NCBI GenBank assembly: GCA_964450715.1
Contig: CAYVFC010000090.1
Location: 1 to 33,697 of the forward strand
Direction: 5' to 3'
Origin: CAYVFC01 sp964450715
GTDB taxonomy: Bacteria; Myxococcota_A; Polyangia; Polyangiales; JAFGIB01
DNA: 33,697 nt
The notes beneath the pieces were generated by a model. The model worked only from the letters and a program-made list of their open reading frames with translations. It had not been told where the DNA came from and did no database searches. The position numbers and the translations under genes were made by a program. Below, one piece after another: positions 22,717 through 31,574 of this stretch (within the stretch, counting starts at the first letter, position 1; each line of letters starts with the position of its first letter).

Positions 22717-22781
22717 TCGGTTCGGCAGGTTAACATTACCGGTTTTTTGACCGACACGCGGGCTTCCGGAGTTACTGAGCT

Positions 22782-23792
22782 ATGCAAGAACGACTGGTCT
22801 TCGTCATCTCGCCCCCCCGCTCGGGCTCGACCCTGCTGCAGCGGATGCTGGGGTCCCACTGCGAGATCTTCACCCACCCTGAGCCCCACCTGGTCACGCC
22901 GCTCGCCTATCTGGGCTACCACGACACGGTAGACAAGGCTCCCTATGACCATATCAACGCGGCCGAGGCCATCCGCCTCTTCGTCGAGGGGCTGCCGCGG
23001 GGCGAGGAGGACTATCTGGAGGCGCTACGCGCCTATTCCGATACCCTGTACGGGCGCATGCTCGAACCGAGCGGCCGCCGATACTTCCTGGACAAGACGC
23101 CTGCCTATGCGCTGGTGCTCGGTTTCCTCGCCAAGCTCTACCCGCGCGCAAAATACGTGGTTCTCACCCGCCACCCGCTGGCGATCATGAGCTCCTATGC
23201 GAACAGCTTCTTCGACGGTGACTGGGGGTCGGCGAACGAGTTCAATCCGGTGATCAACCGCTACGTACCGGCCATGGCGCGATTCCTACGCGAGCAACCG
23301 GTGGCCATGGAACGGGTGAGCTACGAGCAGCTGGTGGCGGATCCCGCCTCGCATCTGGAACGTATCTTCGGTTACCTGGGAGTGCCGAATCAGCCCGATG
23401 CAGTCAATTATGGCCAGCGATTCGAGGCGAAGAAGGGCAGGGGCGATCCCGTATCGGTAAACGAGCACGATCGACCCGTCGCAAGCTTCATCGACAAATG
23501 GGTGGGAGAGCTGGCCGGCGACCCGGAAAAGCTCGCCATCGGACGCCGCATCATCGACCAGCTCGACCCGGCGGATCTGGAAATCTGGGGCAATCCCAAG
23601 GACCGCATCTTCGACGCGCTCGATCGCTACGAAGGTCGGGCGTCACCGGCAGAGCCAAAACGACCCCTCTTCAGCAGCTTTATGTTTCAGCGCAGGGTCT
23701 TCCTCGCCCTGAAGAAGGATATCCACAACCGGCCGCACGGCAGAATGGTGAAGAAGATTCGCTATTACTGCGACGTGCTGCTTCGAGAGTGA
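22782..23792 (+). CDS. Sulfotransferase family protein
   Basis: A 336-residue cytoplasmic protein. The PAPS 5'-phosphosulfate loop is SPPRSGSTLLQRML (residues 10-23) and the 3'-phosphate motif is VVLTRHPLAIMSS (126-138, with Arg130 and Ser138). Downstream VSYEQLVADPASHLERIFGYLGV is typical of the family. It should transfer sulfate from PAPS to a hydroxyl or amino group of a lipid, glycan or small molecule; the acceptor is unknown. The ATG has GGAG 10 bp upstream. The C-terminal tail (RRVFLALKKDIHNRPHGRMVKK) is basic and may touch membrane or nucleic acid. It is monocistronic, followed by tRNA-Cys. The envelope genes downstream suggest a surface acceptor (inference). Confidence 0.9.
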   Translation: MQERLVFVISPPRSGSTLLQRMLGSHCEIFTHPEPHLVTPLAYLGYHDTVDKAPYDHINAAEAIRLFVEGLPRGEEDYLEALRAYSDTLYGRMLEPSGRRYFLDKTPAYALVLGFLAKLYPRAKYVVLTRHPLAIMSSYANSFFDGDWGSANEFNPVINRYVPAMARFLREQPVAMERVSYEQLVADPASHLERIFGYLGVPNQPDAVNYGQRFEAKKGRGDPVSVNEHDRPVASFIDKWVGELAGDPEKLAIGRRIIDQLDPADLEIWGNPKDRIFDALDRYEGRASPAEPKRPLFSSFMFQRRVFLALKKDIHNRPHGRMVKKIRYYCDVLLRE

Positions 23793-23832
23793 AGGCGGGC
23801 TTATCTCCCCGCTGAAAAGGTGGAGCGATCCC

Positions 23833-23862
23833 TTGACAGGAATATAATGAGAACGTTATTTT
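23833..23862 (+). promoter_or_regulatory. Probable promoter for tRNA-Cys
   Basis: A consensus TTGACA (23833-23838), an 18-bp spacer and TATTTT (23857-23862). It is followed at 23859-23887 by a near-palindrome, T6-G-CCC, a 9-nt loop, GGG-T-A6. That hairpin ends in A on both strands, so it is not a terminator. The tRNA begins about 100 bp downstream. Confidence 0.5.
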
Positions 23863-23965
23863 TTGCCCTTACTGTCAGGGTAAAAAACGACGGCAGACCG
23901 TGGTTGCTTTCCGACAAGTACTACCTTGCAAAAACGCTCGATTCAGTTCACGGATAGCCTCAGAA

Positions 23966-24037
23966 GGCGCCGTAGCCAAGTGGTAAGGCAGAGGTTTGCA
24001 AAACCTCCATTCACCGGTTCGAATCCGGTCGGCGCCT
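23966..24037 (+). tRNA. tRNA-Cys (GCA)
   Basis: Acceptor stem GGCGCCG (23966-23972) pairs with CGGCGCC (24030-24036), discriminator T at 24037. The anticodon arm is GAGGT-TTGCAAA-ACCTC with anticodon GCA at 23998-24000. The T arm is ACCGG-TTCGAAT-CCGGT, and the D arm contains AGCC...GGTAAGGC. CCA is not encoded in full (TCCG follows). U73 fits tRNA-Cys identity. Confidence 0.97.
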
Positions 24038-24070
24038 CCGCGAGGAACTCAGGGGTTGTTCTTCAGCTGG

Positions 24071-27000
24071 ATGTCGGAATACAGCTCCAATAAAGCGGTC
24101 GGTGTAGCAGCGACGCGTCGATTCCAGGCGGCTCTCATCTCGAGCGGTGCGCTGGTCGGCGCCTGCGCGGGCCTGCTGACCGGCCTGAACGACTTCGGCG
24201 CCGCCTGGCTATGGATCCCGCGCTGGGAGGACAGAGGCGTATTCCTGCTCCGACTGCTGGGCACGCAGGCTCCCTGCGGCGCCGCGGCGGGCATCGTGCT
24301 GGCGGGAATCGCCGCGGTAGCGCTTCCGCGTTTGATGTCCGTAGCCGTTGGCTCTGACGGCGCGGGCTCGAAAAATGCCGACCGCAAGCTGGACAGACTG
24401 CTCTCGCTTCTGTTCGCCACGTTGCTGGCGCCCGCCACCGCGAGGGTCGCCCTGCGGCTCTTCACCGGCGGCAAGATGTCGCGGCTCGATCACCGCGCCT
24501 GGTACGAGGGCGCTACCGTAGTCGGTCTGCTGCTGGGAAGTTGGTTGGTGCTCTATGCCGTCCTACGCCTCTTCCGACGCGGGCGCCGCGCAACGTTCGG
24601 GCGCGCGGCGCTGCTGACCGGTACGCTTCTACTGGCCGCGTCGCTGCTGGCAAAGGTCGACCAGCTACTGCTACCGGGGATATACGAGTACCTGCACGCC
24701 GTCCTCTCGTTGTTCTGCTGGTCGCTGCTCGTGTTTGCGCTTTCGATTCCGGTGGCCCGTACCGGCTGGGTCGAATGCGGGGAAGGACGCCTGGCGGCGG
24801 TAGGCCCGGTCCTGCTATTGGTTCTCGGCACTTCGTTTCTCTACACGGTATCGGTTCTGAACGAGAACCAGAACGTTCGGGTCGCGCTGCTCGGCCCCCG
24901 CGCGGCCAACTCCAGGTCGCTGATGGTCGGATTGCAGCCCCTTCTCGCGCGAGTGGAAAAGGCCGACCAGCAAAAGATACGGGCGGCCAGGGCCGCGCGG
25001 CGGGCGCGAAGAGCAGATCGCTTCGGCGTCGCCCCCTCTCTGGGCCCCAGCCTGCCGGACGCTCACGTATTGCTGATCAGTATCGACGCTCTGCGCGCGG
25101 ACCACCTAGGCCTGTACGGTTACCGCCGACCGACCTCCCCCTACCTCGATCGACTCGCGGAGGAATCGGTCGTCTTCGAACGCGCCTACGTACCGGTACC
25201 TCATTCGAGCTATTCCATCTCCTCCATGGTGACCTCCGAGCACCTCTTCAACACGGTAGGACTGGGCCGGCAACTGCCCGAACAAACCCTGGCCACCGCG
25301 CTGAACGAAGCCGGTTATCACACGGCCGCCTTTTTTATCCGGGGTATCTTCTACACGGAAACAGAGCGCTTCAAGGCCTACGCGAACAACGCCTTCGGTT
25401 TCGCCTACCACGACCACGCCAATGCCAGGGCCGAGAGAATGACCGACAAGGTGCTCGCCGAGATCGACCGGACGGTCGAACGCGGAGAGCCGAGCAGCCT
25501 CTTCTGGGCTCACTATTTCGACGTACACGAGCCCTACCGGGAGACCCATTTCGGGACCTCGGACGTAGACCGCTACGACAGCGAGATTCTCAAGGTGGAC
25601 CGCGCGGTCGAGCGTCTAGTTGCCGGCGCCCGCAACCGCCTCGAGGGCGACCTGATCATCGCGGTCACCTCCGATCACGGCGAGGAGTTCCGCGAGCACG
25701 GCAACGTCTATCACGGCTCGGCTCTCTACGACGAGCAGGTCCGCGTGCCGCTCATCCTGCACCTGCCCGGGCTGCCCGCCCGCCGCGTACCCGCTCCGGT
25801 AGGGACCATCGACCTGGCGCCCACGCTGCTCGGTTTACTCGAAGTACCGACACCGCCAGGTATGCGCGGGAGCGACCTGCGCGCGCTGGCCAGCGGCGCG
25901 CAGGAGGAACGCGGACCCGTATTCTCTTCCGTTCTGCACAAGCACATGGTGGTACGCTGGCCCTATAAGATGATAACCGACCTCCGGTTGGGCCTTTTCG
26001 AGCTATTCGATCTCTCCGGAGACCCGCGGGAACGCCACAACCTGGCAGACTCGAAAGGGAGACTGGTCTCATCGATGCGGGGCGAGCTATACGCCTGGCT
26101 GGACGACATCTCCACCGAGGTGTCGTACCGGGAGAATGAACGGATGGCCGCCATCAATCGCGGGCGGCTCGGCGACCGCAGGGCGGTCGAGCCGCTCTGC
26201 GAAATCGTCAACGACAGGTCCGCTCCGCCGGAGATGCGTGCCGAGGCGGCCCGGTTGGCCGGTGCTCTTGGCGATTCCAAAGCCTCGCCCGCCCTGCGCC
26301 GGGCTCTGCGTGAGCCCGATGATTCGCTGGCCGCGGAAGCGGCTATCGCCCTGGGCAAGCTATATGATCGGCGAGCCCGGCGCTCGCTACACAAACTGGT
26401 CGCTTCGCAGGATCCCTCGCTTCGCGTCAGGGCAGCGCTAGCGCTGGGCAGGCTCCGCGATCCCGCGGCCGTACCCGGACTGATCGAAGCTCTACAGATA
26501 GCCGCGACCGAATGCGACCGGGACGATGCGGTCCGCTTGCTCGGCCGGTTGGGCGACACCAGGGCGGTCGAGCCGCTCATGGACCAGCTGCCGATATCCA
26601 GGGGCCGCTATCTGGTACTGGTGGCGCTCGGACAGCTGAAGGATCCTCGGGTTTTCGAGCCGCTGACCGACGCGCTCTCCCGGGAGAGCCACACCATTAC
26701 CCTGGATGCGGCTGTTCGCGGGCTCGGCTTGCTGGGAGATTCGCGGGCAGTGGATCTGGTCGTACCCTTGGTCACCGAACAGCCCCGCCTGACCAGTTGC
26801 GGCGAGACCCTGGTACGCCTCGATGCCGTGGGGCAGAGGGCCATCGGCGGCACGGACGTAGCGCTTAACGGGCGGGGGCTGGGAGAATTCAAAAGTTGCC
26901 ACGCGGGCGCGGAGGGCAGCGACTGGAACTTCCTCCATCGAACCTGGTGTGAAACCAGGCGGAATCGAGCCCGGTTGCAGCTGACGGTGCCGCCGGTTCT

Positions 27001-27280
27001 GCGGGAAGGCTCGCGCGGCGCGCTGGTCCTGCTCTCCGTGAGACGGACCGACTCCGTCGGGTCGACCGAGCTACGCCTTGCCATCGGGGATACCGAGCTG
27101 GAGCCCGTACAGGTAGACGCGCGGTGGACCGAGTTCCGATGGCCGGTCGACACGACCCGGCTGTCGAAACCGAGCGTGCCAGCCCGGTTGACGGCGGGCG
27201 AGAGAAACGCGCGCCTCGCCCTGGATCACCTCCTGCTCGTTCCGCTCGCCTCGGAACCGGAACAACTGCAGGGCGGCTGA
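24071..27280 (+). CDS. Membrane-anchored sulfatase-like hydrolase/transferase with C-terminal HEAT repeats
   Basis: A 1069-residue protein. The N-terminus (1-290) has about seven hydrophobic segments. An alkaline-phosphatase-superfamily sulfatase domain (about 330-640) has metal-site blocks ISIDALRADHLGLYGYRRP, FWAHYFDVHEPY and TSDHGEEFREHGNVYHG. The formylglycine motif C/S-x-P-x-R is absent: the aligned site reads PVPHSSYSISSM, so a Ser or Thr-type nucleophile is more likely than a true sulfatase. Residues about 690-910 are HEAT/PBS-type repeats (LGDRRAVEPL, LGDSKASPALRRAL, LRDPAAVPGLIEAL). The last 150 are beta-rich, possibly carbohydrate-binding. It may transfer phosphoglycerol- or phosphoethanolamine-like groups to envelope glycans. 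The ATG after the tRNA was chosen because the longer frame begins inside the tRNA. The SDR gene follows 22 bp later. Confidence 0.88.
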   Translation: MSEYSSNKAVGVAATRRFQAALISSGALVGACAGLLTGLNDFGAAWLWIPRWEDRGVFLLRLLGTQAPCGAAAGIVLAGIAAVALPRLMSVAVGSDGAGSKNADRKLDRLLSLLFATLLAPATARVALRLFTGGKMSRLDHRAWYEGATVVGLLLGSWLVLYAVLRLFRRGRRATFGRAALLTGTLLLAASLLAKVDQLLLPGIYEYLHAVLSLFCWSLLVFALSIPVARTGWVECGEGRLAAVGPVLLLVLGTSFLYTVSVLNENQNVRVALLGPRAANSRSLMVGLQPLLARVEKADQQKIRAARAARRARRADRFGVAPSLGPSLPDAHVLLISIDALRADHLGLYGYRRPTSPYLDRLAEESVVFERAYVPVPHSSYSISSMVTSEHLFNTVGLGRQLPEQTLATALNEAGYHTAAFFIRGIFYTETERFKAYANNAFGFAYHDHANARAERMTDKVLAEIDRTVERGEPSSLFWAHYFDVHEPYRETHFGTSDVDRYDSEILKVDRAVERLVAGARNRLEGDLIIAVTSDHGEEFREHGNVYHGSALYDEQVRVPLILHLPGLPARRVPAPVGTIDLAPTLLGLLEVPTPPGMRGSDLRALASGAQEERGPVFSSVLHKHMVVRWPYKMITDLRLGLFELFDLSGDPRERHNLADSKGRLVSSMRGELYAWLDDISTEVSYRENERMAAINRGRLGDRRAVEPLCEIVNDRSAPPEMRAEAARLAGALGDSKASPALRRALREPDDSLAAEAAIALGKLYDRRARRSLHKLVASQDPSLRVRAALALGRLRDPAAVPGLIEALQIAATECDRDDAVRLLGRLGDTRAVEPLMDQLPISRGRYLVLVALGQLKDPRVFEPLTDALSRESHTITLDAAVRGLGLLGDSRAVDLVVPLVTEQPRLTSCGETLVRLDAVGQRAIGGTDVALNGRGLGEFKSCHAGAEGSDWNFLHRTWCETRRNRARLQLTVPPVLREGSRGALVLLSVRRTDSVGSTELRLAIGDTELEPVQVDARWTEFRWPVDTTRLSKPSVPARLTAGERNARLALDHLLLVPLASEPEQLQGG

Positions 27281-27302
27281 GTTTGCGCCGCGGGAGCAAG
27301 CG

Positions 27303-28103
27303 ATGACGGAAAAACCCGCACAAACCCTCATCACGGGCGCCAGCGCCGGGATAGGACGCGAGCTGGCCGGCGCACTATGCAGGAAAAACCACCGGGTGAC
27401 CGGGGTGGCGCGACGCGCCGATCGCTTACGAGAGCTGGCGGAAAAACTGGAGGGATTCGCAGCCTTGCCGGCCGACCTGACCCGACCCGAAGAGCGCGAG
27501 CGGGTGGTCGAGGTATACCTACAACAACATGGGCCGCCCGACTACCTGGTGCTCAACGCGGGCCTGGCCCACTACGGTAAACCGCACTTGATCAGCGCCG
27601 AGCAACTCAACGAGCAGATCGAGCTCAACTTCACCGCCGTGCTGGACATGACCCGCCGCTTCCTCCCTTCCCTGCTCGCCGCCGGCCGCGGTCGTATCAT
27701 CGTTATCTCCTCGGTTCTGGGTATGGGGGTCATACCATTCTCATCGATCTATTCTGCCACCAAGCACGCCGTAAACGGCTTCGTCCGCGGCCTGCGCATG
27801 GACCTGCGCGGCACGGGGGTCACCATCTCCGCCTTCTGCCCCTCCGGCGTACAGACCGAGTTCTCGACGGTGGCTACGGGAAATACCTCCACCGCGCGGC
27901 GAGGCCAGGAGCCGGTGGAGCGGGTAGTCGCCGGGGTGGTCCGCAAGCTGGATCGCGACAGCTGCGTGGTCTACCCCACGCTGATGTCGGCCGTACGCGG
28001 TAACGTGTTGAGGTATGGCAACGGCTTGATCGACTGGGCACTCTCCTCCAGGATCCGCGCCCGTTTCGCCGCAGAGCTGCCCCGCTCGCGAACCGAGGGA
28101 TGA
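27303..28103 (+). CDS. Short-chain dehydrogenase/reductase (SDR)
   Basis: A 266-residue classical SDR. NAD(P)-binding TGASAGIG is at residues 11-18, NAG is in LVLNAGLAHYG, and the active site is ISS...YSATK (Tyr near 150). An Arg-Arg pair after the second strand (VARRADRL) favours NADPH. The C-terminal part (VVYPTLMSAVRGNVLRYGNGLIDWAL) resembles the DltE/YqjQ-like subgroup that sits at membranes. The ATG has a GGGAG site 7 bp upstream, and the gene begins 22 bp after the sulfatase-like gene, so the two are probably one operon. The substrate is not predictable. Confidence 0.92.
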   Translation: MTEKPAQTLITGASAGIGRELAGALCRKNHRVTGVARRADRLRELAEKLEGFAALPADLTRPEERERVVEVYLQQHGPPDYLVLNAGLAHYGKPHLISAEQLNEQIELNFTAVLDMTRRFLPSLLAAGRGRIIVISSVLGMGVIPFSSIYSATKHAVNGFVRGLRMDLRGTGVTISAFCPSGVQTEFSTVATGNTSTARRGQEPVERVVAGVVRKLDRDSCVVYPTLMSAVRGNVLRYGNGLIDWALSSRIRARFAAELPRSRTEG

Positions 28104-28134
28104 GAAGGATCGGCTCTGTCGACTCGAGCTCGCG

Positions 28135-28338
28135 TCAACCGATGCAGACGCGCGGGTGAAGGCAGGCCGATTCCTCCGGGACGATGCTCTGGGCGCCCGG
28201 ATCGGCCCGCAGCTCGGCCCAGGCCACCAGTACCGAGATGGCCAGGACCATGAGGGCCCACCCCACGCTCGCGGCAACGCCGGTCCTGCCACTTCGGAAC
28301 CGGGTCGATGAGGACCGCTCTATGCTCATGTCATACAT
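28135..28338 (-). CDS. Small single-pass membrane protein (uncertain)
   Basis: From the ATG at 28338 this would be a 67-residue protein (MYDMSIERSSSTRFRSGR start) with one hydrophobic helix, GVAASVGWALMVLAISVLVAW, and a short tail ending CLHPRVCIG. An in-frame ATG at 28329 is an alternative. No good ribosome binding site precedes either. It is the only candidate in the 333-bp gap between the SDR gene and the YfhO-type gene, and it faces the opposite way to both. A TACAAT upstream on the minus strand (around 28350) could be a -10. The family is not recognised, and it may not be a gene. Confidence 0.4.
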   Translation of the reverse strand: MYDMSIERSSSTRFRSGRTGVAASVGWALMVLAISVLVAWAELRADPGAQSIVPEESACLHPRVCIG

Positions 28339-28436
28339 GAAGGTAATTGTAGGATAAGCAAGGCCCGACACTCCAATTTTCGGCCGCTCGACAAGGGACG
28401 CGACAACCGGTACTCCTATTCACCGCGGGGAACGTC

Positions 28437-30983
28437 GTGGGAAAGCGTAAAAAGGCTAAAAAAAAGGCGCGAGCGGTACCCGTCGCAGCGACCGCGGCCC
28501 GGCCCGAGCAGAGGGCCCTTACCGGTCCGACGGCGCCCGCGACGCTGCGGGTGCAGATCCCCGCGGGCCGGCGAACGGCCTACCTTATCGCAGCGGTGGC
28601 GGTACTGCTGATGGTAGGGCACCTGTTCCTGACCGGCGAGTACTTCGCGGGGTCTGCTTCCGATAGCGTCAGCGAGGAGCACCCGACTCACTTCTTCGCA
28701 AGTTACTGGCTGAGCCGCGGGGTCCTGCCCCTCTGGAACCCATACATTTTCGGCGGAGTGCCCTTTCAAACCGGGGTATACAACTATCTGTACCCCGGAT
28801 ACTGGACGGCCTGGCTGCTGCGGGCGGACCTGGACATCAAGCTCGTCATCCTGCTGCACCTGCTGCTGGGGGCCGCCGGCGGGGTATGGCTTGCCCGCGG
28901 AAGGGTGAAGAGCGATCTGGCCGCCGCCACTTGCGGCGTCGTCTTCGCCCTGTCCGCATTCAACGTGATGCATCTCTTCGCCGGTCACCGGCAGATGATA
29001 GCCACGGCCGCCTATCTTCCCTGGGTGGCGGGGTGTCTGGATCGCGCGCTGCGGGGGAACCGCCGGGCGCTCTGGGCCGGCGTCGCGTTCACCGGGATGA
29101 TGATGCTGGCGGGTCATCTACACATCGTTTACATCGGCATGGGCGGCCTGTTGCTGCTCGCCGTGTTGCAGACGGCGACCGAAGGACGTCCGGCCGGCGC
29201 GACCGAGAGCTCGCCCCCCGGCGGACTCGCCGCCCGGATGCAATGGTTCGCGCGGCCGCTGTACTGCTGGCTGGCCCTGTTCACCGGCGGGGCGCTCATC
29301 GCCGCCGTACAGCTTTTCCCTATCGTATCCACCGTCGCGCAATCGCAGCGAACCGAGGGCGACGCCGCTTTCGCCAGCTTCTGGTCGTCGGCTCCGGCCA
29401 ATTTACTGACCTTCCTGCTACCCAACCTCTTCGGCAATCAAGTCGACGTTAGGTTCATCGGTGACTGGGGATACTGGGAGTCGCTGGGGTACCTGGGGCT
29501 GGTCCCGCTGAGCTTGATGGCGCTGGGGGTGGCGACCATCTCCTGGCGGCGCACCCTGCCGCTGCTCCTGGTCATGTGCGGCGCGCTGGGGGTGGCACTC
29601 GGCTCCCACACGCCTCTGTTCGACCTATACCTGAAGGTGATTCCGGGCGCCAACCTGCTGCGCTCGCCGGGAAGGTATACGATCCTGGTAACGCTGCTCG
29701 GCTCCTTTCTCTGTGCGCAGGCGCTGGATGCGTGGCTGGCAGGAACCACCGCCCGCAAGAAGCGGGGGTTCATAAATCTATCCTTGTTGCTCCCTCCGGC
29801 GCTCGCCCTGCTCGCTCTGGCAGTGCTGGGCAGCGCCGAGCTCGAGGGATTTCGCGAGTGGCTATCCTCGATCGGCAGCCAGCGCCGCCTGAATTCGCTC
29901 GGCAGCCAGGGGGTATCGGAGCTTCTCTCCCTGGCGCGAGCGGACGCGGTCAAGGCGACGATCGTGCTCTCGGCGGGCTCCCTGGTACTGTGGATCGGTA
30001 TCTCCCGACCGGAACCTACCCGGCTGGTGCTCGCGGGGGTGCTGCTGGTCTTCTGTACGGCCGACCTGCTTCACTGGGGGCACCGTTTCCTGAAGACCGA
30101 GGAGCGCGAGCGATTCCATCTGCCGGCGGCGACGGTGGATTTCCTGAAAGAACAGCGCGATCCGACCCTGCGCGTGATACCCCCGGCCGAGATCAACTGG
30201 TACAATTTTCCCGGTATGGTCGCCATCGGCAACCCGGCCGGATATGCCAACTTCATGACCGGAAGCTGGGCGCGATACATCAACCGCTCGCAGGGCCGCG
30301 AGCTGGACCACTTCTTCGCGATCGACCGCCTGCGCAGATTCTCGCGACTGGTCTACCACCTGGGCCCCCGATACCTGTTGACCTTTAGACCGCTCAGCGG
30401 AGGGCGCAACCGGTCGGTCATGGGCTATGGTCGCTTCACGTTCCAGGAGCGGGTCGGCGGTCTGAACGTCTATCGCGACGAGCATCCGGCTCCGCGTGCG
30501 GTACTGGTCCACCGGACCGAGACCGTATCGGACGAAGAGGCTGCCTACCGCCGGATGGAGGGGGCTGCCTTCGACATCCGCGAGGTCGCGCTGCTCGACG
30601 ATGCATTACCGCCCGATTTTCCCGCGCCGGAGCCGGCCCGGACGGAGGGAGAGGAGCAGGTGCGCGTCGAGCTGTACGAGCCTAACCGGGTACGCATGCG
30701 GGTCCAGGCCCGCTCGCGCGCCATCCTGGTGCTATCGGACGTGCTTCACCCGGGGTGGCGGGCGACGGTCGACGGCCGACCGGTCCCCATGGTCGCGGCA
30801 AACCTGGTCATGCGCGCGGTACCGGTTCCGGCCGGCGAACACGTAGTCGAGATGGCTTACCTGCCGACGGCATTCGTAGCGGGTGCCGCGGTATCGTTTC
30901 TCTCTTTATTGGTGTTTCTCGGGTTGTTCGTGGCTCTCCGCAACAGGCTCTCCGCGGGCGATTCTTCGCCGGAGAAAGGCTAG
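28437..30983 (+). CDS. YfhO family integral membrane protein (GT-C-like)
   Basis: An 848-residue polytopic protein. A basic N-terminal tail (KRKKAKKKAR) is followed by a first helix near 46-65, about a dozen hydrophobic segments to about 540, then a soluble region and a final helix. Family blocks seen: SYWLSRGVLPLWNPYIFGGVPF, FALSAFNVMHLFAGHRQMIATAAYLPWV, VIPGANLLRSPGRY, and the C-terminal SDVLHPGWRATVDGRPVPM...VPVPAGEHVVEMAY. YfhO-type proteins resemble GT-C glycosyltransferases using lipid-linked sugars; in Gram-positives YfhO modifies teichoic acid. The acceptor here is unknown. The GTG start follows a GGGGAA site. A small anchored protein follows 30 bp downstream, probably co-transcribed. 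Confidence 0.9.
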   Translation: MGKRKKAKKKARAVPVAATAARPEQRALTGPTAPATLRVQIPAGRRTAYLIAAVAVLLMVGHLFLTGEYFAGSASDSVSEEHPTHFFASYWLSRGVLPLWNPYIFGGVPFQTGVYNYLYPGYWTAWLLRADLDIKLVILLHLLLGAAGGVWLARGRVKSDLAAATCGVVFALSAFNVMHLFAGHRQMIATAAYLPWVAGCLDRALRGNRRALWAGVAFTGMMMLAGHLHIVYIGMGGLLLLAVLQTATEGRPAGATESSPPGGLAARMQWFARPLYCWLALFTGGALIAAVQLFPIVSTVAQSQRTEGDAAFASFWSSAPANLLTFLLPNLFGNQVDVRFIGDWGYWESLGYLGLVPLSLMALGVATISWRRTLPLLLVMCGALGVALGSHTPLFDLYLKVIPGANLLRSPGRYTILVTLLGSFLCAQALDAWLAGTTARKKRGFINLSLLLPPALALLALAVLGSAELEGFREWLSSIGSQRRLNSLGSQGVSELLSLARADAVKATIVLSAGSLVLWIGISRPEPTRLVLAGVLLVFCTADLLHWGHRFLKTEERERFHLPAATVDFLKEQRDPTLRVIPPAEINWYNFPGMVAIGNPAGYANFMTGSWARYINRSQGRELDHFFAIDRLRRFSRLVYHLGPRYLLTFRPLSGGRNRSVMGYGRFTFQERVGGLNVYRDEHPAPRAVLVHRTETVSDEEAAYRRMEGAAFDIREVALLDDALPPDFPAPEPARTEGEEQVRVELYEPNRVRMRVQARSRAILVLSDVLHPGWRATVDGRPVPMVAANLVMRAVPVPAGEHVVEMAYLPTAFVAGAAVSFLSLLVFLGLFVALRNRLSAGDSSPEKG

Positions 30984-31013
30984 CGGACGGAAACTCGCCA
31001 GGAGAAGGTATCG

Positions 31014-31463
31014 ATGAGACTGCTCGCCGTAATCGCGCTGGCTGCTCTGGTAATCGGGACGGTGATAGCGGTCGACGCGCTGACGGTCTCCGACGAGGAG
31101 TTGTTGGAGAAGTTCATCGATGACGTGAGCGGAACGGTGGACCGGCAATACGTCCTTCGGGCGCTCGGCTACGTGGATCTGCAGCAGCTTCCCCTCGACG
31201 TAGAGGTGCTCCTACCCATCGAGAGCCATACCGGGGTCTATGACGCGTCTCGGGAAGCGGAGCTGACGTCGATGTTCCGCCGGCGTATCCGCCCCTATTA
31301 CGGGGAGAGCTTCAAGGCCATCCAGAAAAAGATCGTCATCGATGAAGACCGGGCGGAGGTCGGTTTCACTGTCTTCGGCCGCAGGCTGCGCCTGCGGGTA
31401 GAGCTAAAAATGCGTAAGATCGGGGAGCGCTGGCTGGTGGCCGCGGTTCGTATCTCGAGATGA
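31014..31463 (+). CDS. Small membrane-anchored or secreted protein of unknown function
   Basis: A 149-residue protein: an N-terminal hydrophobic segment MRLLAVIALAALVIGTVIAVDAL (signal peptide or anchor), then an alpha/beta domain with EELLEKFIDDVSGTVDRQYVLRAL, RIRPYYGESFKAIQKKIVIDEDRAEVGFTVFGRRLRLRVELKM and a C-terminal RWLVAAVRISR. The alternating beta pattern of the second half resembles NTF2-like or Tim44-type extracytoplasmic domains, but I cannot assign a family. The ATG has an excellent GGAGAAGG site 5 bp upstream. It starts 30 bp after the YfhO-type stop and is followed by a candidate terminator. Confidence 0.82.
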   Translation: MRLLAVIALAALVIGTVIAVDALTVSDEELLEKFIDDVSGTVDRQYVLRALGYVDLQQLPLDVEVLLPIESHTGVYDASREAELTSMFRRRIRPYYGESFKAIQKKIVIDEDRAEVGFTVFGRRLRLRVELKMRKIGERWLVAAVRISR

Positions 31464-31512
31464 GCCAGCTTGAGGTCGTACCGGAGCAGCTCCGGCTCTC
31501 GCGACACCGCCA

Positions 31513-31536
31513 AAAAGGCTGACAGAACCGCCTTTT
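31513..31536 (+). terminator. Candidate weak intrinsic terminator
   Basis: AAAAGGC (31513-31519) and GCCTTTT (31530-31536) form a 7-bp stem around a 10-nt loop, ending in T4. It lies 50 bp after the 149-residue gene and before the kinase gene. The GC part of the stem is only three pairs, so termination would be modest. Confidence 0.4.
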
Positions 31537-31574
31537 GTTGAACCTGGGATTCAATAGCGAGATACTTGGGGGCG

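Noticed and set aside
23996..24070. Upstream extension of the sulfatase-like gene
   Set aside because: It would begin inside the tRNA-Cys anticodon arm; the ATG at 24071 is the first sensible start.
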